This document shows positions 56,601 through 64,000 of a stretch of 64,000 nucleotides of DNA, piece by piece. The translations under genes were made by a program, and so were the position numbers. The notes under the pieces were generated by a model that was not told the DNA's origin, did not search any database, and was given only the letters and a program-made list of their open reading frames with translations. This stretch comes from Zea mays (lineage: Eukaryota > Streptophyta > Magnoliopsida > Poales > Poaceae): assembly GCF_902167145.1 (NCBI RefSeq), contig NC_050101.1, forward strand, positions 119,193,789 to 119,257,788, written 5' to 3'. How positions within the stretch are numbered: position 1 is the stretch's first letter; the number at the start of each line of letters is the position of its first letter.

Positions 56601-56781
56601 ATGGGTGATTATTTTAAAGAGATCTAATGCATCTTTTATTTAGACTGTGGACCAGCAACAACGCCTTTCACAGTGCTTCGATAAGCTGATGACGGATGTC
56701 AATAGGAACTTGGAACCTAAGAATCGTGACAGATTCACTCAAAACCTGACAGCATTTAGACGTGATTTTCGACTGAAGTAA
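35626..56781 (+). CDS. XPO7: Exportin-7 (XPO7/RanBP16-type karyopherin), 28 coding exons
   Basis: Exons: 35626-35875, 36460-36620, 39172-39237, 40156-40273, 40345-40454, 40562-40657, 42049-42172, 42520-42587, 45509-45595, 45689-45841, 45933-46028, 46648-46707, 46775-46896, 46979-47066, 49325-49429, 49652-49756, 49821-49873, 49956-50019, 50108-50242, 50325-50437, 50521-50614, 50850-51069, 52010-52140, 55516-55662, 55792-55920, 56034-56132, 56243-56281, 56644-56781. They total 3171 bp, 1056 codons plus stop, close to human and Arabidopsis exportin-7. Every intron is GT-AG and all phases agree. Family signatures are MESLAQLE at the N-terminus, the importin-beta N-terminal type region ([20 protein letters not shown]), [44 protein letters not shown] and the C-terminal [14 protein letters not shown]. 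The protein is expected to be an alpha-helical HEAT/ARM-repeat transport receptor that carries cargo through nuclear pores with Ran-GTP. ATG 35635 is an alternative start, giving MESLAQ as in relatives. No stop or frameshift was seen. Confidence 0.95.
36621..39171 (+). other. XPO7 second coding intron, 2.55 kb
   Basis: It is AT-rich and noncoding. It contains a MULE-like element (37551-37944) and an LTR-like, higher-GC stretch at about 38230-38690 that I could not classify. Donor GTAAGT is at 36621 and the acceptor TTTCAG ends at 39171. Confidence 0.8.
37551..37944. mobile_element. Small nonautonomous DNA element, MULE-like
   Basis: A 394-bp stretch is flanked by identical 9-bp direct repeats CCAACAAAT (37542-37550 and 37945-37953). 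Its ends are inverted relatives: ATGGATGGATCC on the left and TAGGGATGGATTC as the reverse complement of the right end. ATTCGGATGTT is also mirrored. A 9-bp duplication is typical of Mutator-like elements, but the TIR is short, so the class is tentative. Confidence 0.5.
39361..39478. mobile_element. hAT-like MITE, about 118 bp
   Basis: The ends are AATGCTGTCAAGTCGGACGA and the inverse of CGGGACTTGAAAACAT, flanked by TTCTACCC/TTCTACCA (39353-39360 and 39479-39486, 7 of 8 matching). The interior is rich in GATTAATCGTGATT-type palindromic motifs. The ends match the larger element at 40922-41732, so this is probably a short deletion derivative. Confidence 0.6.
40922..41732. mobile_element. hAT-type nonautonomous element, 811 bp
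   Basis: It is flanked by perfect 8-bp duplications CGGACCAC (40914-40921 and 41733-41740). The inverted ends CAATGTTTTCAAGTCGTC and CAGTGCTTTCAAATCGTC differ at three positions. Both ends carry arrays of GACTAATCG/CGATTAGTC motifs. The GC-rich centre (41095-41460) has open frames without any recognised domain. It lies in the XPO7 intron before exon 7. Confidence 0.85.
43305..44189 (-). pseudogene. L1-type LINE 3' remnant (zf-RVT domain)
   Basis: The minus strand ends in a short poly(A) (plus-strand TTTTTT at 43305-43310) next to the typical 3' tail with GAACATGCAGGAG. Upstream, 43631-44086 encodes the zinc-binding C-terminal domain of plant LINE reverse transcriptases: [19 protein letters not shown], then [14 protein letters not shown] and [15 protein letters not shown]. 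The preceding segment ([12 protein letters not shown]) has a frame change and a stop. The element is 5'-truncated. An Au-like SINE is inserted at 43387-43551. Confidence 0.8.
43387..43551 (+). mobile_element. Au-like SINE (tRNA-derived)
   Basis: A 165-bp element with tRNA-type promoter boxes: box A region GGTGCAGCGGTAGAGCC and box B GGTTCGAGCCCC. Its tail reads CCCTTCCCCAGACCCCGCAC, as in grass Au SINEs. It is flanked by an 18-bp duplication AGACCCAATACAAAGTGC (43369-43386 and 43552-43569) with one mismatch. It is a retroposon within the LINE remnant and not a tRNA gene. Confidence 0.88.
44190..44320. mobile_element. hAT-type MITE, 131 bp
   Basis: It has perfect 8-bp flanks ATGCCAAT (44182-44189 and 44321-44328). 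The ends CACTGTTCTTAAGGCG and CATGGTTTTTAAAGCG are inverted relatives. The body is made of GCCTAGGCG-type palindromes and a duplicated CCAGGCGG-GGTCCAACGCC block. It sits at the junction of two LINE remnants. Confidence 0.8.
44333..45147 (-). pseudogene. RTE-type LINE remnant (endonuclease region)
   Basis: The minus strand encodes part of an AP-endonuclease-like domain, [15 protein letters not shown] followed by [11 protein letters not shown], as in plant RTE LINEs often mis-annotated as craniofacial development protein 2. The upstream part (44640-45147) is decayed, with stops and frameshifts. It ends near a conserved 5' segment with CCAGGGCTTGGGACC on the plus strand. No reverse transcriptase remains. 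Confidence 0.65.
46169..46397. mobile_element. Tourist-like MITE (GCTTGTTCGGTT ends)
   Basis: The left end GTGCTTGTTCGGTTAGG and the right end CTGAACAGGGCC are inverted relatives flanked by CTA/TTA. An additional internal right-end motif, CCGAACAAGCCC at 46349-46360, suggests a compound or extended copy. The interior carries the GGATTTAATCC core shared with the element at 47095. It lies in the intron before exon 12. Confidence 0.65.
47095..47222. mobile_element. Tourist-like MITE, 128 bp
   Basis: It has inverted ends GGCCTTGTTCGGTT and GGGCTTGTTCGGTT, flanked by TAA (47092-47094 and 47223-47225), the target preference of the PIF/Harbinger superfamily. The interior has the same GGATTTAATCCCCT motif as the element at 46169. 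Confidence 0.85.
47325..47723. mobile_element. PIF/Harbinger-like MITE, 399 bp
   Basis: The ends GTAGTGTTTAGTT and GGTAGTGTTTGACTC are inverted relatives flanked by TTA (47322-47324 and 47724-47726). The interior repeats CTGTTCTGCTTCACTCTGGA twice. It has no coding capacity. Confidence 0.6.
48330..49142 (-). mobile_element. GC-rich LTR-like insertion, unclassified
   Basis: This block stands out in an AT-rich intron by its high GC. On the minus strand it begins TGTCGGTACCCCGTG, which looks like a gypsy LTR start. It contains CATTTAATGC motifs and a possible leader. The left end at about 48330 (TGCCCTAAACCC on the plus strand) has no matching 5-bp duplication, so this may be a truncated LTR rather than a solo LTR. 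Confidence 0.45.
51070..52009 (+). other. XPO7 intron between exons 22 and 23
   Basis: A 940-bp AT-rich intron with donor GTGAGT and acceptor TTCAAG. I recognise no transposon or gene in it. Confidence 0.7.
52190..52518 (+). mobile_element. Solo LTR, copia-like, 329 bp
   Basis: It starts TGTTAGCAGTGC, ends CTTCTCTCA and is flanked by the 5-bp duplication CTTAG (52185-52189 and 52519-52523). A TATA-like CTATATATT lies near 52446. Inside is a roughly 45-bp tandem duplication with GATCCAGGGCT and TTATGGTAGGAGATGCC. No internal domain remains, as after unequal LTR recombination. Confidence 0.75.
52797..53090 (+). mobile_element. tRNA-derived SINE with T-rich tail
   Basis: A 294-bp element with box A (TAGCTGAGTTGGTTAGG) and box B (GGTTCGACTCC) near the 5' end, ending in TTTTT. 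It is flanked by the exact 14-bp duplication TAATTATGATGGAT (52783-52796 and 53091-53104). It resembles the maize ZmSINE type with T-ending tail; the subfamily is not assigned. Confidence 0.85.
53175..55284 (-). mobile_element. Short-LTR (TRIM-like) nonautonomous retroelement, 2.1 kb
   Basis: Related short LTRs lie at 53175-53308 (134 bp) and 55157-55284 (128 bp), and the whole is flanked by the 5-bp duplication CTGAT (53170-53174 and 55285-55289). On the minus strand the left-hand LTR copy reads TGTTAAGG to GTAACA. The purine tract GAGAGGGGG precedes the left (3') LTR, and TGGTCCAAAGC follows the right (5') LTR at the primer-binding position. This sets the minus orientation. The internal region has no gag or pol. 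A 197-codon minus-strand frame (54308-54901) is in a GC-rich part and has no known domain. A LINE fragment is inserted at 53449. Confidence 0.8.
53449..53793 (+). mobile_element. 5'-truncated L1 LINE fragment
   Basis: It encodes the end of the LINE zf-RVT region on the plus strand ([26 protein letters not shown]). This is followed by the 3' tail with TTAATGAAATGGCACGGAGC and a short A run. A 9-bp duplication AACTCTTCA flanks it (53440-53448 and 53794-53802). It is inserted in the short-LTR element. Confidence 0.75.
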
Positions 56782-57580
56782 CAGCTCCTTGGTACCAGCT
56801 ATCAGTTTGAAGGTGTTCCTGCATGATGTAAATACTCCAGTTACCTTCTTTTTTGGAACCACCTTTCTGTGGGTTGAGAAAAGAAGAGCTTGTCCTTAGG
56901 TTTGCCTTGGATTGGCTGAAGATGGTCTTGTTGATGCATGTGGTAGTGAAAGCAGCTGTAAATTTCATAGCATGTCATTTTAATCAGAATGGTGAAAGGT
57001 GGAGATTGTTTCTTTTGTTTTTTATTTTATATTGCATCCCTTTAGCATGTACAGCAAAATTGGTGCTAGAACAGGGGTGGCTGTTTGCCCAATTTGTTAA
57101 GTGGGAGGCAGTCATCTCAGATATAATTCATTTGTTAAGAAGTCAACGAGGTAAAGGATGTAAATGATTCCGTTGGCTTTGCTGAATATGAAAGTTGAAC
57201 AGTAAGAAGGATGGCTCAGTTGCATCCGCTGTGCAGATTGAACTGTTAATGATAACAATTTCTTTTTTTTTTGTCTCTGTTTGGTATTGATACTCTGCAG
57301 GTTGTGTGGTGCAATTGCAATGCGGCACTGCGCATTGTAGCTGCTTGCTGGTAGGAGATAGTGGTCTTGTTGCTTGCCGGAGCTTGTACTGGCCTACCTG
57401 GAGGTGCAGACATGCAATGCAGCAGAGAATTTCTTGAGCCTAGGGCCCCAGCTGTGGAGGTTTCATATTGCCATTCCTGTGTTTACGAGTAATAGTCAGA
57501 TCGTCATGTTTTGTTTGTTTGATTATGTTGATTTCTTGTTTTTACGATGCTCTTTAAACCCCATGCAATCTGTTTGCTGT
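56782..57580 (+). other. XPO7: XPO7 3' untranslated region, end uncertain
   Basis: Sequence after the stop codon TAA (56779-56781) is unique-looking and not transposon-like to about 57580, so it probably holds the 3' UTR. No single polyadenylation signal could be chosen. A CTCTGCAG at 57294-57301 could be an acceptor of an intron in the UTR. Confidence 0.45.
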
Positions 57581-57969
57581 TGACCGGCGGGTGGTGGTGG
57601 TGTAAAAACAGATCACCCAGTCAATTAGGTCTTTTGATGTTTGCACTTATTCGACGAGACAGCTGTGTTTGGATCAGCTTCTTTGGAGATTGTGGCGGCC
57701 AGAAGCTAGAAGCCGAACCAAACAGTCAACTTCTCACCCGGCTTCTTCAAGCGCTTCCCCACGAAGCTGGCGGCAGCGGTCCACGAGAAGCACCTACGCA
57801 GCTGTTGCCTGGGAAGCTGGGCGACTTCTCTCCGCAGCACCAGAAAACGAGACCCGTGAGGCCGCGACTGATCTGCCATCACCGATGCGTTGCTGTTTTG
57901 AATGCAATACTCCGTGCTTGCATGGGATAATAATAATAATTTGCTGTATTCATGGATTGCATTATTTAA
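57581..57969. other. Intergenic, no gene recognised
   Basis: It contains the motif GTGTTTGGATCAGCTTCT and its partial inverse AGAAGCCGAACCAAACA (57667-57755), a pattern common in grass MITEs. No flanking duplication was identified. An AATAATAATAAT run is at 57930. Confidence 0.4.
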
Positions 57970-58287
57970 GGGGTATTTGGTAGAGCTCTCACGGCTCTTA
58001 GTGAGAATCACTCCCACGAAGCTAAATGACAAAAAATGAACTGCTCTACGAAGAGAGCAGAGTGAATCTATTCTTTGTTTTGTATTAGGTGGAAGCTAAA
58101 AAACCTGCTTTCCGTTCCAACCTGCTCCCTATTCTTTAATCCCTAAAAAATCACTTTACATACTACTTGCTAAATGATTTTCGTCAAATAGATTTACTTA
58201 TGCTAGAGAATCACTCGAAATCACTTTATTAGAGAATTAGCTTTTGGAGCTAGAGTATCATGAAGGGGAGCTCTCCTAAACAAACCC
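57970..58287. mobile_element. MITE-like element
   Basis: The ends GGGGTATTTGGTAGAGCTC and the inverse of GAGCTCTCCTAAACAAACCC are related, as expected for a MITE of about 318 bp. The interior repeats GAATCACT and TCTACGAAGAGAGCAGAG motifs. Flanking duplications are not clear, so the superfamily is uncertain. Confidence 0.5.
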
Positions 58288-58540
58288 AACATATTCAAGT
58301 TTGTTGGTATATTTAGTCCTGCTATCGTACTTAATCAGTATTATGTTCATGTTACAAATAAAGTACTATTCTATGCTACGGTAAATATAGTTCTATTCGT
58401 TGTATTTATGGATGTTTGATATAGTGTTTTGTTTTTATTTTTTTCTCTAGATATCTGATAACCCGGCCAGTCAAATACATAGATTCTAATCAGCATATTC
58501 TCTCCACAACCACGTTGCCAAACACTCTTTTTGACCTTTT

Positions 58541-58700
58541 GACTTTTTTTTACTTTTCGACCCTTTTTGCAAAAGATTTTTCACAACTACATCCTTTTCA
58601 GTTTGAATTCAGAAAATAATGGTCCATTTCCTAAATTCAAACCGAAAAGGGCGTAGTTGTGAAAATCTTTTGCAAAAAGGGTTAAAAAGCAAAAAAAGTC
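58541..58700. repeat. Near-perfect inverted repeat (hairpin), arms about 74 nt
   Basis: The left arm (58541-58614) and right arm (58627-58700) are inverted copies with few mismatches. Examples are CCCTTTTTGCAAAAGATTTT against AAAATCTTTTGCAAAAAGGG, and CACAACTAC against GTAGTTGTG. The loop is about 12 nt. It may be a foldback MITE or a small-RNA hairpin. Confidence 0.85.
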
Positions 58701-59529
58701 ATTAGATTCTTACCATCTAGTTTTTCTCCACAGTCAGTTTTTCTCTACAGCCAACTTCTCAAAAAAAAAAAAACTCATCAGAAAAAAGCCGAACCAAACA
58801 ACTCATTGTAATTGTTGAATGTATCCTAGATCATTTCCAATTGACTTGTGCAACGCATTTGACTACCAACAACCAACTCTTATATGTACGACAAAGGCTT
58901 ACAAATAATATTTTGTATCCTAACTTATTGTACCTTGTGAAGACTTAGGCTATGTTCAACATATCACGCAGAACAATATTTTGTACAGTAGATAACACTA
59001 TTTGTAGAGTGAAGTTTAAAATAGAGGTGCGATAAGGAATGTGATAGAGCTGCTGAAGATATCCTTACAGCTAAGATTTTATAATCATGCCTATGATGAT
59101 TGGATTTAAAACCGATAGGTTGTTTTGACTTATTCGTTAATGGTTTTCTTGGACTTGTTTATATTTTTTAACGAGCTAAATTAGTATTTCAATACTTGTA
59201 TAGTTAAAGAGCTAGATCACATGTTGGCTTGTGAGACTAAAGCGTCAAAGTTGTTGGTCTTAAACTTATATTAATTTTATAATATTTCATGTCTTATACT
59301 TTAGACCTTATAAATTTTGAATTAATATTATTTTGACTCTCAATCTTCGTCTTTATTAGATGTTTGGAACTTTGGATAGTCAAATACTGGATTATGGATG
59401 TATGTATAGTAGAGTATGGAGCATGGATGTACAATGTAATACTATAATACTTCATTATACTTGTATATATGTTAGCATATATTATCATACATTATTTTTT
59501 GTTTGAGCTTAAGCTTATAGTAGAAGTGT
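58701..59529. other. Intergenic AT-rich region
   Basis: No gene is recognised. An A run at about 58760-58772 and the phrase GCCGAACCAAACAACTC near 58788 resemble transposon ends. The remainder is simple AT-rich sequence. Confidence 0.5.
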
Positions 59530-61403
59530 TATTTTTTGATGGGAAGAAAGGTTTGACGAGGTCCTCAAATAATGAAACCTACTTTAAGTTTGTCTCACAA
59601 AGCATTTTATGAGGACTTCGAACACTTGTTTCAAGTGATGAAACAATGTTTAGGGTGGGATGAAGTCATATCGCCGAAGGAGCATCACCTTCGGACCCGT
59701 AAAAAGACGAAGGGACGAAGGGGATAGGAGAAGACATACATGCCATGTTTTGTCTGTGAAGAGACAAAGATATACTCTAGCGATTGTATATATCTTGTAT
59801 GTAGAAACTAGGATATTTATGTAATTTTGTACGAAGCTACACATCGACGTGCTCCTATAAATACATGAACAATACCTGTTATAGGGATCGATAATTACCC
59901 GCACCTGTAGATCCGCTCTACCTTCAAAGAGCTCTGCCTACGAAGCACGATCTCAAACCACCCCCTTCGAGCGTCCTAAGAGACCTTCGAAAATATTTGT
60001 ATTTATCATGTTGTAATTTACTATCTAGGTACTCATACTCAAAAGGGAATAATAAAAAAGAAGTCAATAGTTGATGGGTCATTGTCGCATTATCATTCTA
60101 ATGATTCTTGCATGTTGTTCTCTTTGTTATCCTTTCCCTTCTTCCCTAATCTTTGAAACCTTGGGGATAAGGGGAGAAGGATTCATCACATTGTGTTGCC
60201 CTGTTGCGGATCCTCAGAAGGACTTTAGCAGGTGACCAACATTTGGCATCCACCTCCGGTGAATTCACAAACCACTATGCCTCCGAAGAGAATTGGGGCT
60301 AGCAATGTCGCCCACTCTCAGCCAAGAAGGTCAAGAGCATCTCGAAGCTGTTCATCCACCCTAAGTCATGAACCAAAGACAGAAGAAAATAAAATCTCCA
60401 ATGCAGCCACGTCTACAAGATGATGTTGACGAAGAAATCGAGAATCTCAAGGCAATCCAGAGGTAAGTTGAGATACAAAACAAAAGATGCTTTGAGTTTC
60501 CATTCTTCGGCGACAAATTGATGAAGCATCAGAAGAGTTGTATTGTTTGAGAAGAGAATAAGGGCAAGTGTAGCATCAAAGCTATTATGACACAAGAGAC
60601 CTTCGTCCAGAAGAGAAAAATAATGTCACATTCGTCCGTGATAGCATGTTCCTATTGTCAGCTGATATGCAAACAACACCATGGCTAGTTGCATGCCTCC
60701 ACAACTCCCCACATATAATGGTCAATTTGACCCCAAGCAATTCTTGATGAGCTAGGAAGCAACCAATGGTTCCTTAGGGGGAATACAACAATGTTAGCAG
60801 AACTCTTTCGTCATGGCAACAAGAAGCGTTGTGTAGACTTGATACTCCTCTCTTCGGCCAGGATCAATCACTACTTGACAGAAACTTATGGATTTATTGC
60901 TCACAAAGTTTTCAAGGTTTTCAGACCAAGCCAATAACTGCTCAAGTGTGTTTGAGTGCACTCAAGAGCCTGAAGAGATTTGTGCCTAGGAACATGGTAT
61001 CTGAAATGACATTGTTATTGAAGCCATGATCAAGGGGCTTTAGGCAAGGCTAGCATCGTAATACTTTGCTAAAAATCCACCTCACACTCTTGAAAAGTTG
61101 CTTCCTAATATGGATGATTATATCAAGGTAGATAATGATTATTGGCAGCGACAGTAGAAAGCCCACAAGTACACCAAAGTATCCATGAGCTTCGAAAGGG
61201 ACGCAAGGAATGTTACAAGTATTCAGAACCCATATCAAGCCGAAGACAAACACATTCAACCTCAAGGTCAGTTTAACCCCCCTGTGGTCATATGTAGAAT
61301 CTTTAGGGTGGTTTTCGCCATCCACCAACACTAAGAGGCAACCACAATTTTGGAGGAAGATAAACTCAAATGACACAACAACGAAGGTTTTACTATGCAT
61401 TAT
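59530..61403 (+). pseudogene. Degenerate gypsy element, LTR part and gag remnant
   Basis: From about 59550 the sequence has CCGAAGGAGCATCACCTTCGG-type motifs, a TATA-like TCCTATAAATAC (59850) and a leader, as in maize gypsy LTRs of the Prem1/Xilon sort. The likely internal start ATTTGGCATCCACC is at 60240. Gag-like residues begin MPPKRIGASN (60277). In mixed frames they continue as a Retrotrans_gag-like region (TWQKL, LLTKFSRF, IKGL, PHTLEKLLPNMDDY) to about 61290, with many stops. The element is old and cut by the copia insertion at 61404. Family assignment is from memory and tentative. Confidence 0.55.
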
Positions 61404-62463
61404 TGAAATGGAAATAGGCTCACACCTTTTCCTAAATGATTTTGGTGGTTGAATTGCCCAACACAAATTATTGGACTAACTAGTTTGCTCTAGATTATGA
61501 GTTCTACAGGTGCCAAAGGTTCAACGCAAACCAACAAAAAGTCCAAGAAAGGGTTCAAATAAAAAGAGCAAAAGACAACTGAAGGCTGCCCTGGTCTGGC
61601 GCACCGGACTGTCCGGTGTGCCAGCGGAGCAACGGCTATCAGCGCCAACGGTCGTCTGCAAAAGTGAACAGTGCGCGGACAGCGCGCACAGAGTCAGAGC
61701 AGGCGCTAGAAGGCGCACCGGACAGTGAATAGTGAATGTCCGGTGCACCACCGGACTGTCCGGTGGCCCAGTTGTCAGAAGCTCCAACGGTCGAACCCTA
61801 ACAGTTGGGTGACATGGCTGGCGCACCAGACTGTCCGGTGCGCCCTTCGACTGCAGCCTTCCCCAACGACCACTTTGGTGGTTGGGGCTATAAATACCCC
61901 AACCACCAATACTTTAAGGCATCCAAGTTTTCAGCCAACACAATCAATACAAGAGCTAGTGCATTCAATACAAGACATAAATAGAGTGAATCAAAATCTC
62001 TCCAAGTCCCAATTCCACTCAAAGCAATTAGTGACTAGAAGAGAGAGTTTTGCCGTGTTCTTTTGAGCTCTTGTGCTTGGATCGCTTTTCTTCTTCCTCC
62101 ATTCTTGTTCTCAACTCACTTGTAATCAAAGCAAGAGACACCAAGTTGTGGTGGTCCTTGTAGTGGACTAAGTGTCCCGTTTGATTAAAGAGAAAAGCTC
62201 ACTCGGTCTAGGTGACCGTTTGAGAGAGGGAAAGGGTTGAAAGAGACCCGGTCTTTGTGACCACCTCAACGGGGAGTAGGTTTGCAAGAACCGAACCTCG
62301 GTTAAACAAATTACCGTGTCATGCGCTTTCATTTGCTTGTGATTTGTTTTCGTCCTCTCTTTCGGACTCAATTATATTTCTAACGCTAACCCCGGCTTGT
62401 AGTTGTGCTTAAACTTTATAAATTTCAGATTTGCCTATTCACCCCCCCTCTAGGTGACTTTCA
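61404..62463 (+). repeat. 5' LTR of second copia element
   Basis: It starts TGAAATGGAAATAGGC and ends GGTGACTTTCA. It has fewer CCGGACTGTCCGG palindromes than the first element and a TATA box CTATAAATA at about 61888. A PBS, TGGTATCAGAGC, follows at 62465. Confidence 0.9.
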
Positions 62464-62511
62464 ATTGGTATCAGAGCCTGATGCTTCATTAGAGCCTAAC
62501 CGCTCGAAGTG

Positions 62512-63420
62512 ATGTCGGGAGCTCACGCCAATAAGGAGATGGTGACCGGCGAGAAGCCCGCCACAAGCCACAGGAAAGCTCCATCGGGAGAGTCCGGCAA
62601 CAAAAGGGAGGAATCACCTCCCCGCGTCAAGTCACACCGGAGTGGTGACAAGAAGAAAATGAAGAAGGTGGTCTACTACGAGACCGATTCTTCGTCGCCT
62701 TCCACCTCCGGCTCTGATGCGCCGTCCGTCACTTCTAAGCGCCATGAGCGCAAGAAGTTTAGTAAGATTCCCTTACGCTACCCTCGCATTTCCAAACATA
62801 CTCCATTACTTTCCGTTCCATTAGGCAAACCACCGGCTTTTAATGGTGAAGATTATTCTAGGTGGAGTGAAATGATGAAATATCACCTAACCTCACTCCA
62901 CACAAGCATATGAGACATTGTTGAATTTGGAGCACAGGTACCATCCGTGGGGGATGAAGATTATGATGCGGACGAAGTCGCCCAAATCCAACACTTCAAT
63001 TCCCAAGCAACTACTATACTCCTCACCTCTCTAAGTCAAGAGGAGTATAATAAGGTGCAAGGGTTGAAAAGTGCCAAAGAGATTTGGGACGTACTAAAGA
63101 CCACGCACGAAGGAGACGAGGTGACCAAGATCACCAAGATGGAAACGATCGAGGGGGAGCTCGGTCGATTTATGCTCAACCAAGGAGAGGAGCCACAAGC
63201 CATGTACAATCGGCTCAAGACCTTGGTGAACCAAGTGCGCAACCTCGGGAGCACTAAATGGGATGACCATGAGATGGTCAAGGTTATTCTTAGATCACTC
63301 GTTTTTCTTAATCCTACTCAAGTTCAATTAATTTGTGGTGATCCAAGATATAAACTAATGTCTCCCGAGGAAGTGATAGGAAAGTTTGTGAGCTTTGAAC
63401 TCATGATCAAAGGCTCCAAA
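62512..63420 (+). pseudogene. gag: Second copia gag, truncated
   Basis: It starts MSGAHANKEM and follows the first copia gag closely (LGKPPAFNGEDYSRWSE, KSAKEIWDVLKTTH, LKTLVNQVRNLGS). An in-frame TGA at 62911-62913 replaces the tryptophan codon of the SIWD motif. The frame is cut at 63420 (MIKGSK) by the antisense LTR, before the zinc knuckle. Confidence 0.88.
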
Positions 63421-64000
63421 TGAAAGTCGCCTAGAGGGGGGGGGGTGAATAGGGCGAATCTGAAATTTAACAACTTAATCACAACTACAAGTCGGGTTAG
63501 CGTTAGAAATATAAATGAGTCCGAGAGAGAGGGTGTAAAACAAATCGCAAGCGAATAAAGAGTGTGACACACGGATTTGTTTTATCGAGGTTCGGTTCTC
63601 ACAAACCTACTCCCCGTTGAGGTGGTCACAAAGACCGGGTCTCTTTCAACCCTTTCCCTCTCTCAAACGGTCCCTTGGACCGAGTGAGCTTCTCTTCTCA
63701 ATGAATTTGGGAACCAAACTTCCCGCAAGGACCACCACACAATTGGTGTCTCTTGCCTTGATTACAATTGAGATGATCGCAAGAAAGAATGAGAAAAAAG
63801 GAAGCAATCCAAGCGCAAGAGCTCAAAAGAACACAACAAATCTCTCTCACTAGTCACTAAAGCCTTGTGTGGAATTGGGAGAGGATTTGATCTATTTGGT
63901 GTGTCTAGTATTGAATGCTATAGCTCTTGTAAGGTGTAGAAGTGTAGAAACTTGGATGCAAATGAATGTGGGGTGGTTGGGGTATTTATAGCCCCAACCA
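63421..64000 (-). repeat. Antisense copia LTR, truncated by window end
   Basis: On the plus strand it begins TGAAAGTCGCCTAGAGGG, the reverse complement of an LTR end (CCTCTAGGCGACTTTCA). It continues through the inverse of the LTR leader to the inverted TATA region (TATTTATAGCCCC near 63985). Because the LTR 3' end abuts the interrupted gag, it is the 3' LTR of a minus-strand element or a solo LTR. CCAAA at 63416-63420 would be its duplication. Confidence 0.9.

Larger units (their letters stand above)
61404..63420 (+). mobile_element. Second Opie/Ji-related copia element, 5' part
   Basis: The element starts with an LTR at 61404-62463, has a PBS and a broken gag, and is cut at 63421 by another LTR in opposite orientation. 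It is related to the 16481 element, but with a shorter, diverged LTR (1060 bp). Its target duplication would be ATTAT at 61399-61403. Any 3' half lies right of the window. Confidence 0.88.

Overview
The window is nuclear DNA of a grass, almost certainly maize (Zea mays) or a very close relative. The evidence is an intron-rich plant gene, Opie/Ji-type copia LTRs full of CCGGACTGTCCGG palindromes, a Huck-like gypsy element whose LTR starts TGTCGGGGACC, a CACTA transposon, tRNA-derived SINEs and many MITEs. Transposable elements, mostly nested, make up most of the sequence. I saw no bacterial or phage genes, no CRISPR array and no stand-alone tRNA or rRNA gene.

Layout. (1) 1-32962 is one old Huck-like gypsy retrotransposon on the minus strand, cut into three pieces. 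Its 5' LTR is 31573-32962, gag-protease is about 28267-31339, RT-RNase H is 26014-28266 and integrase is spread over 26014-26200, 16044-16480 and 1702-2269. The post-pol repeats are 1-1701 and the 3' LTR lies left of the window. (2) A 13.8-kb CACTA (En/Spm) element, 2270-16043, is inserted in the integrase with a CGT duplication. It carries a TNP1-like gene, a TNP2-like gene, a 257-bp tandem array and a possible mitochondrial-DNA segment. (3) A 9.5-kb Opie/Ji-like copia element, 16481-26013, is inserted 434 bp away in the same integrase, with a GTTTC duplication. Its LTRs differ at only about 5 of 1330 sites.

(4) 32963-34150 is intergenic. 34150-57580 is the only host gene, a plant exportin-7 (XPO7, RanBP16-type karyopherin). 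I could trace 28 coding exons with GT-AG introns and continuous phase, giving an open frame of 1056 codons. Its introns hold L1- and RTE-type LINE remnants, two SINEs, hAT, Tourist-like and MULE-like MITEs, a solo LTR and a 2.1-kb short-LTR (TRIM-like) retroelement. (5) 57580-64000 is intergenic: a MITE, a near-perfect hairpin repeat, a degenerate gypsy gag remnant, a second copia element (5' LTR and gag), and an antisense copia LTR inserted in that gag and running off the window.

The retroelement and transposon coding regions are all broken by stops, frameshifts or insertions, so XPO7 is the only gene likely to make a working protein. I did not find an undescribed functional system. The best leads are the short-LTR retroelement, the 257-bp array and possible organellar insert inside the CACTA element, a duplicated 3' splice site in XPO7, the 58541-58700 hairpin, and inverted copia LTRs near the right end that could give double-stranded RNA.
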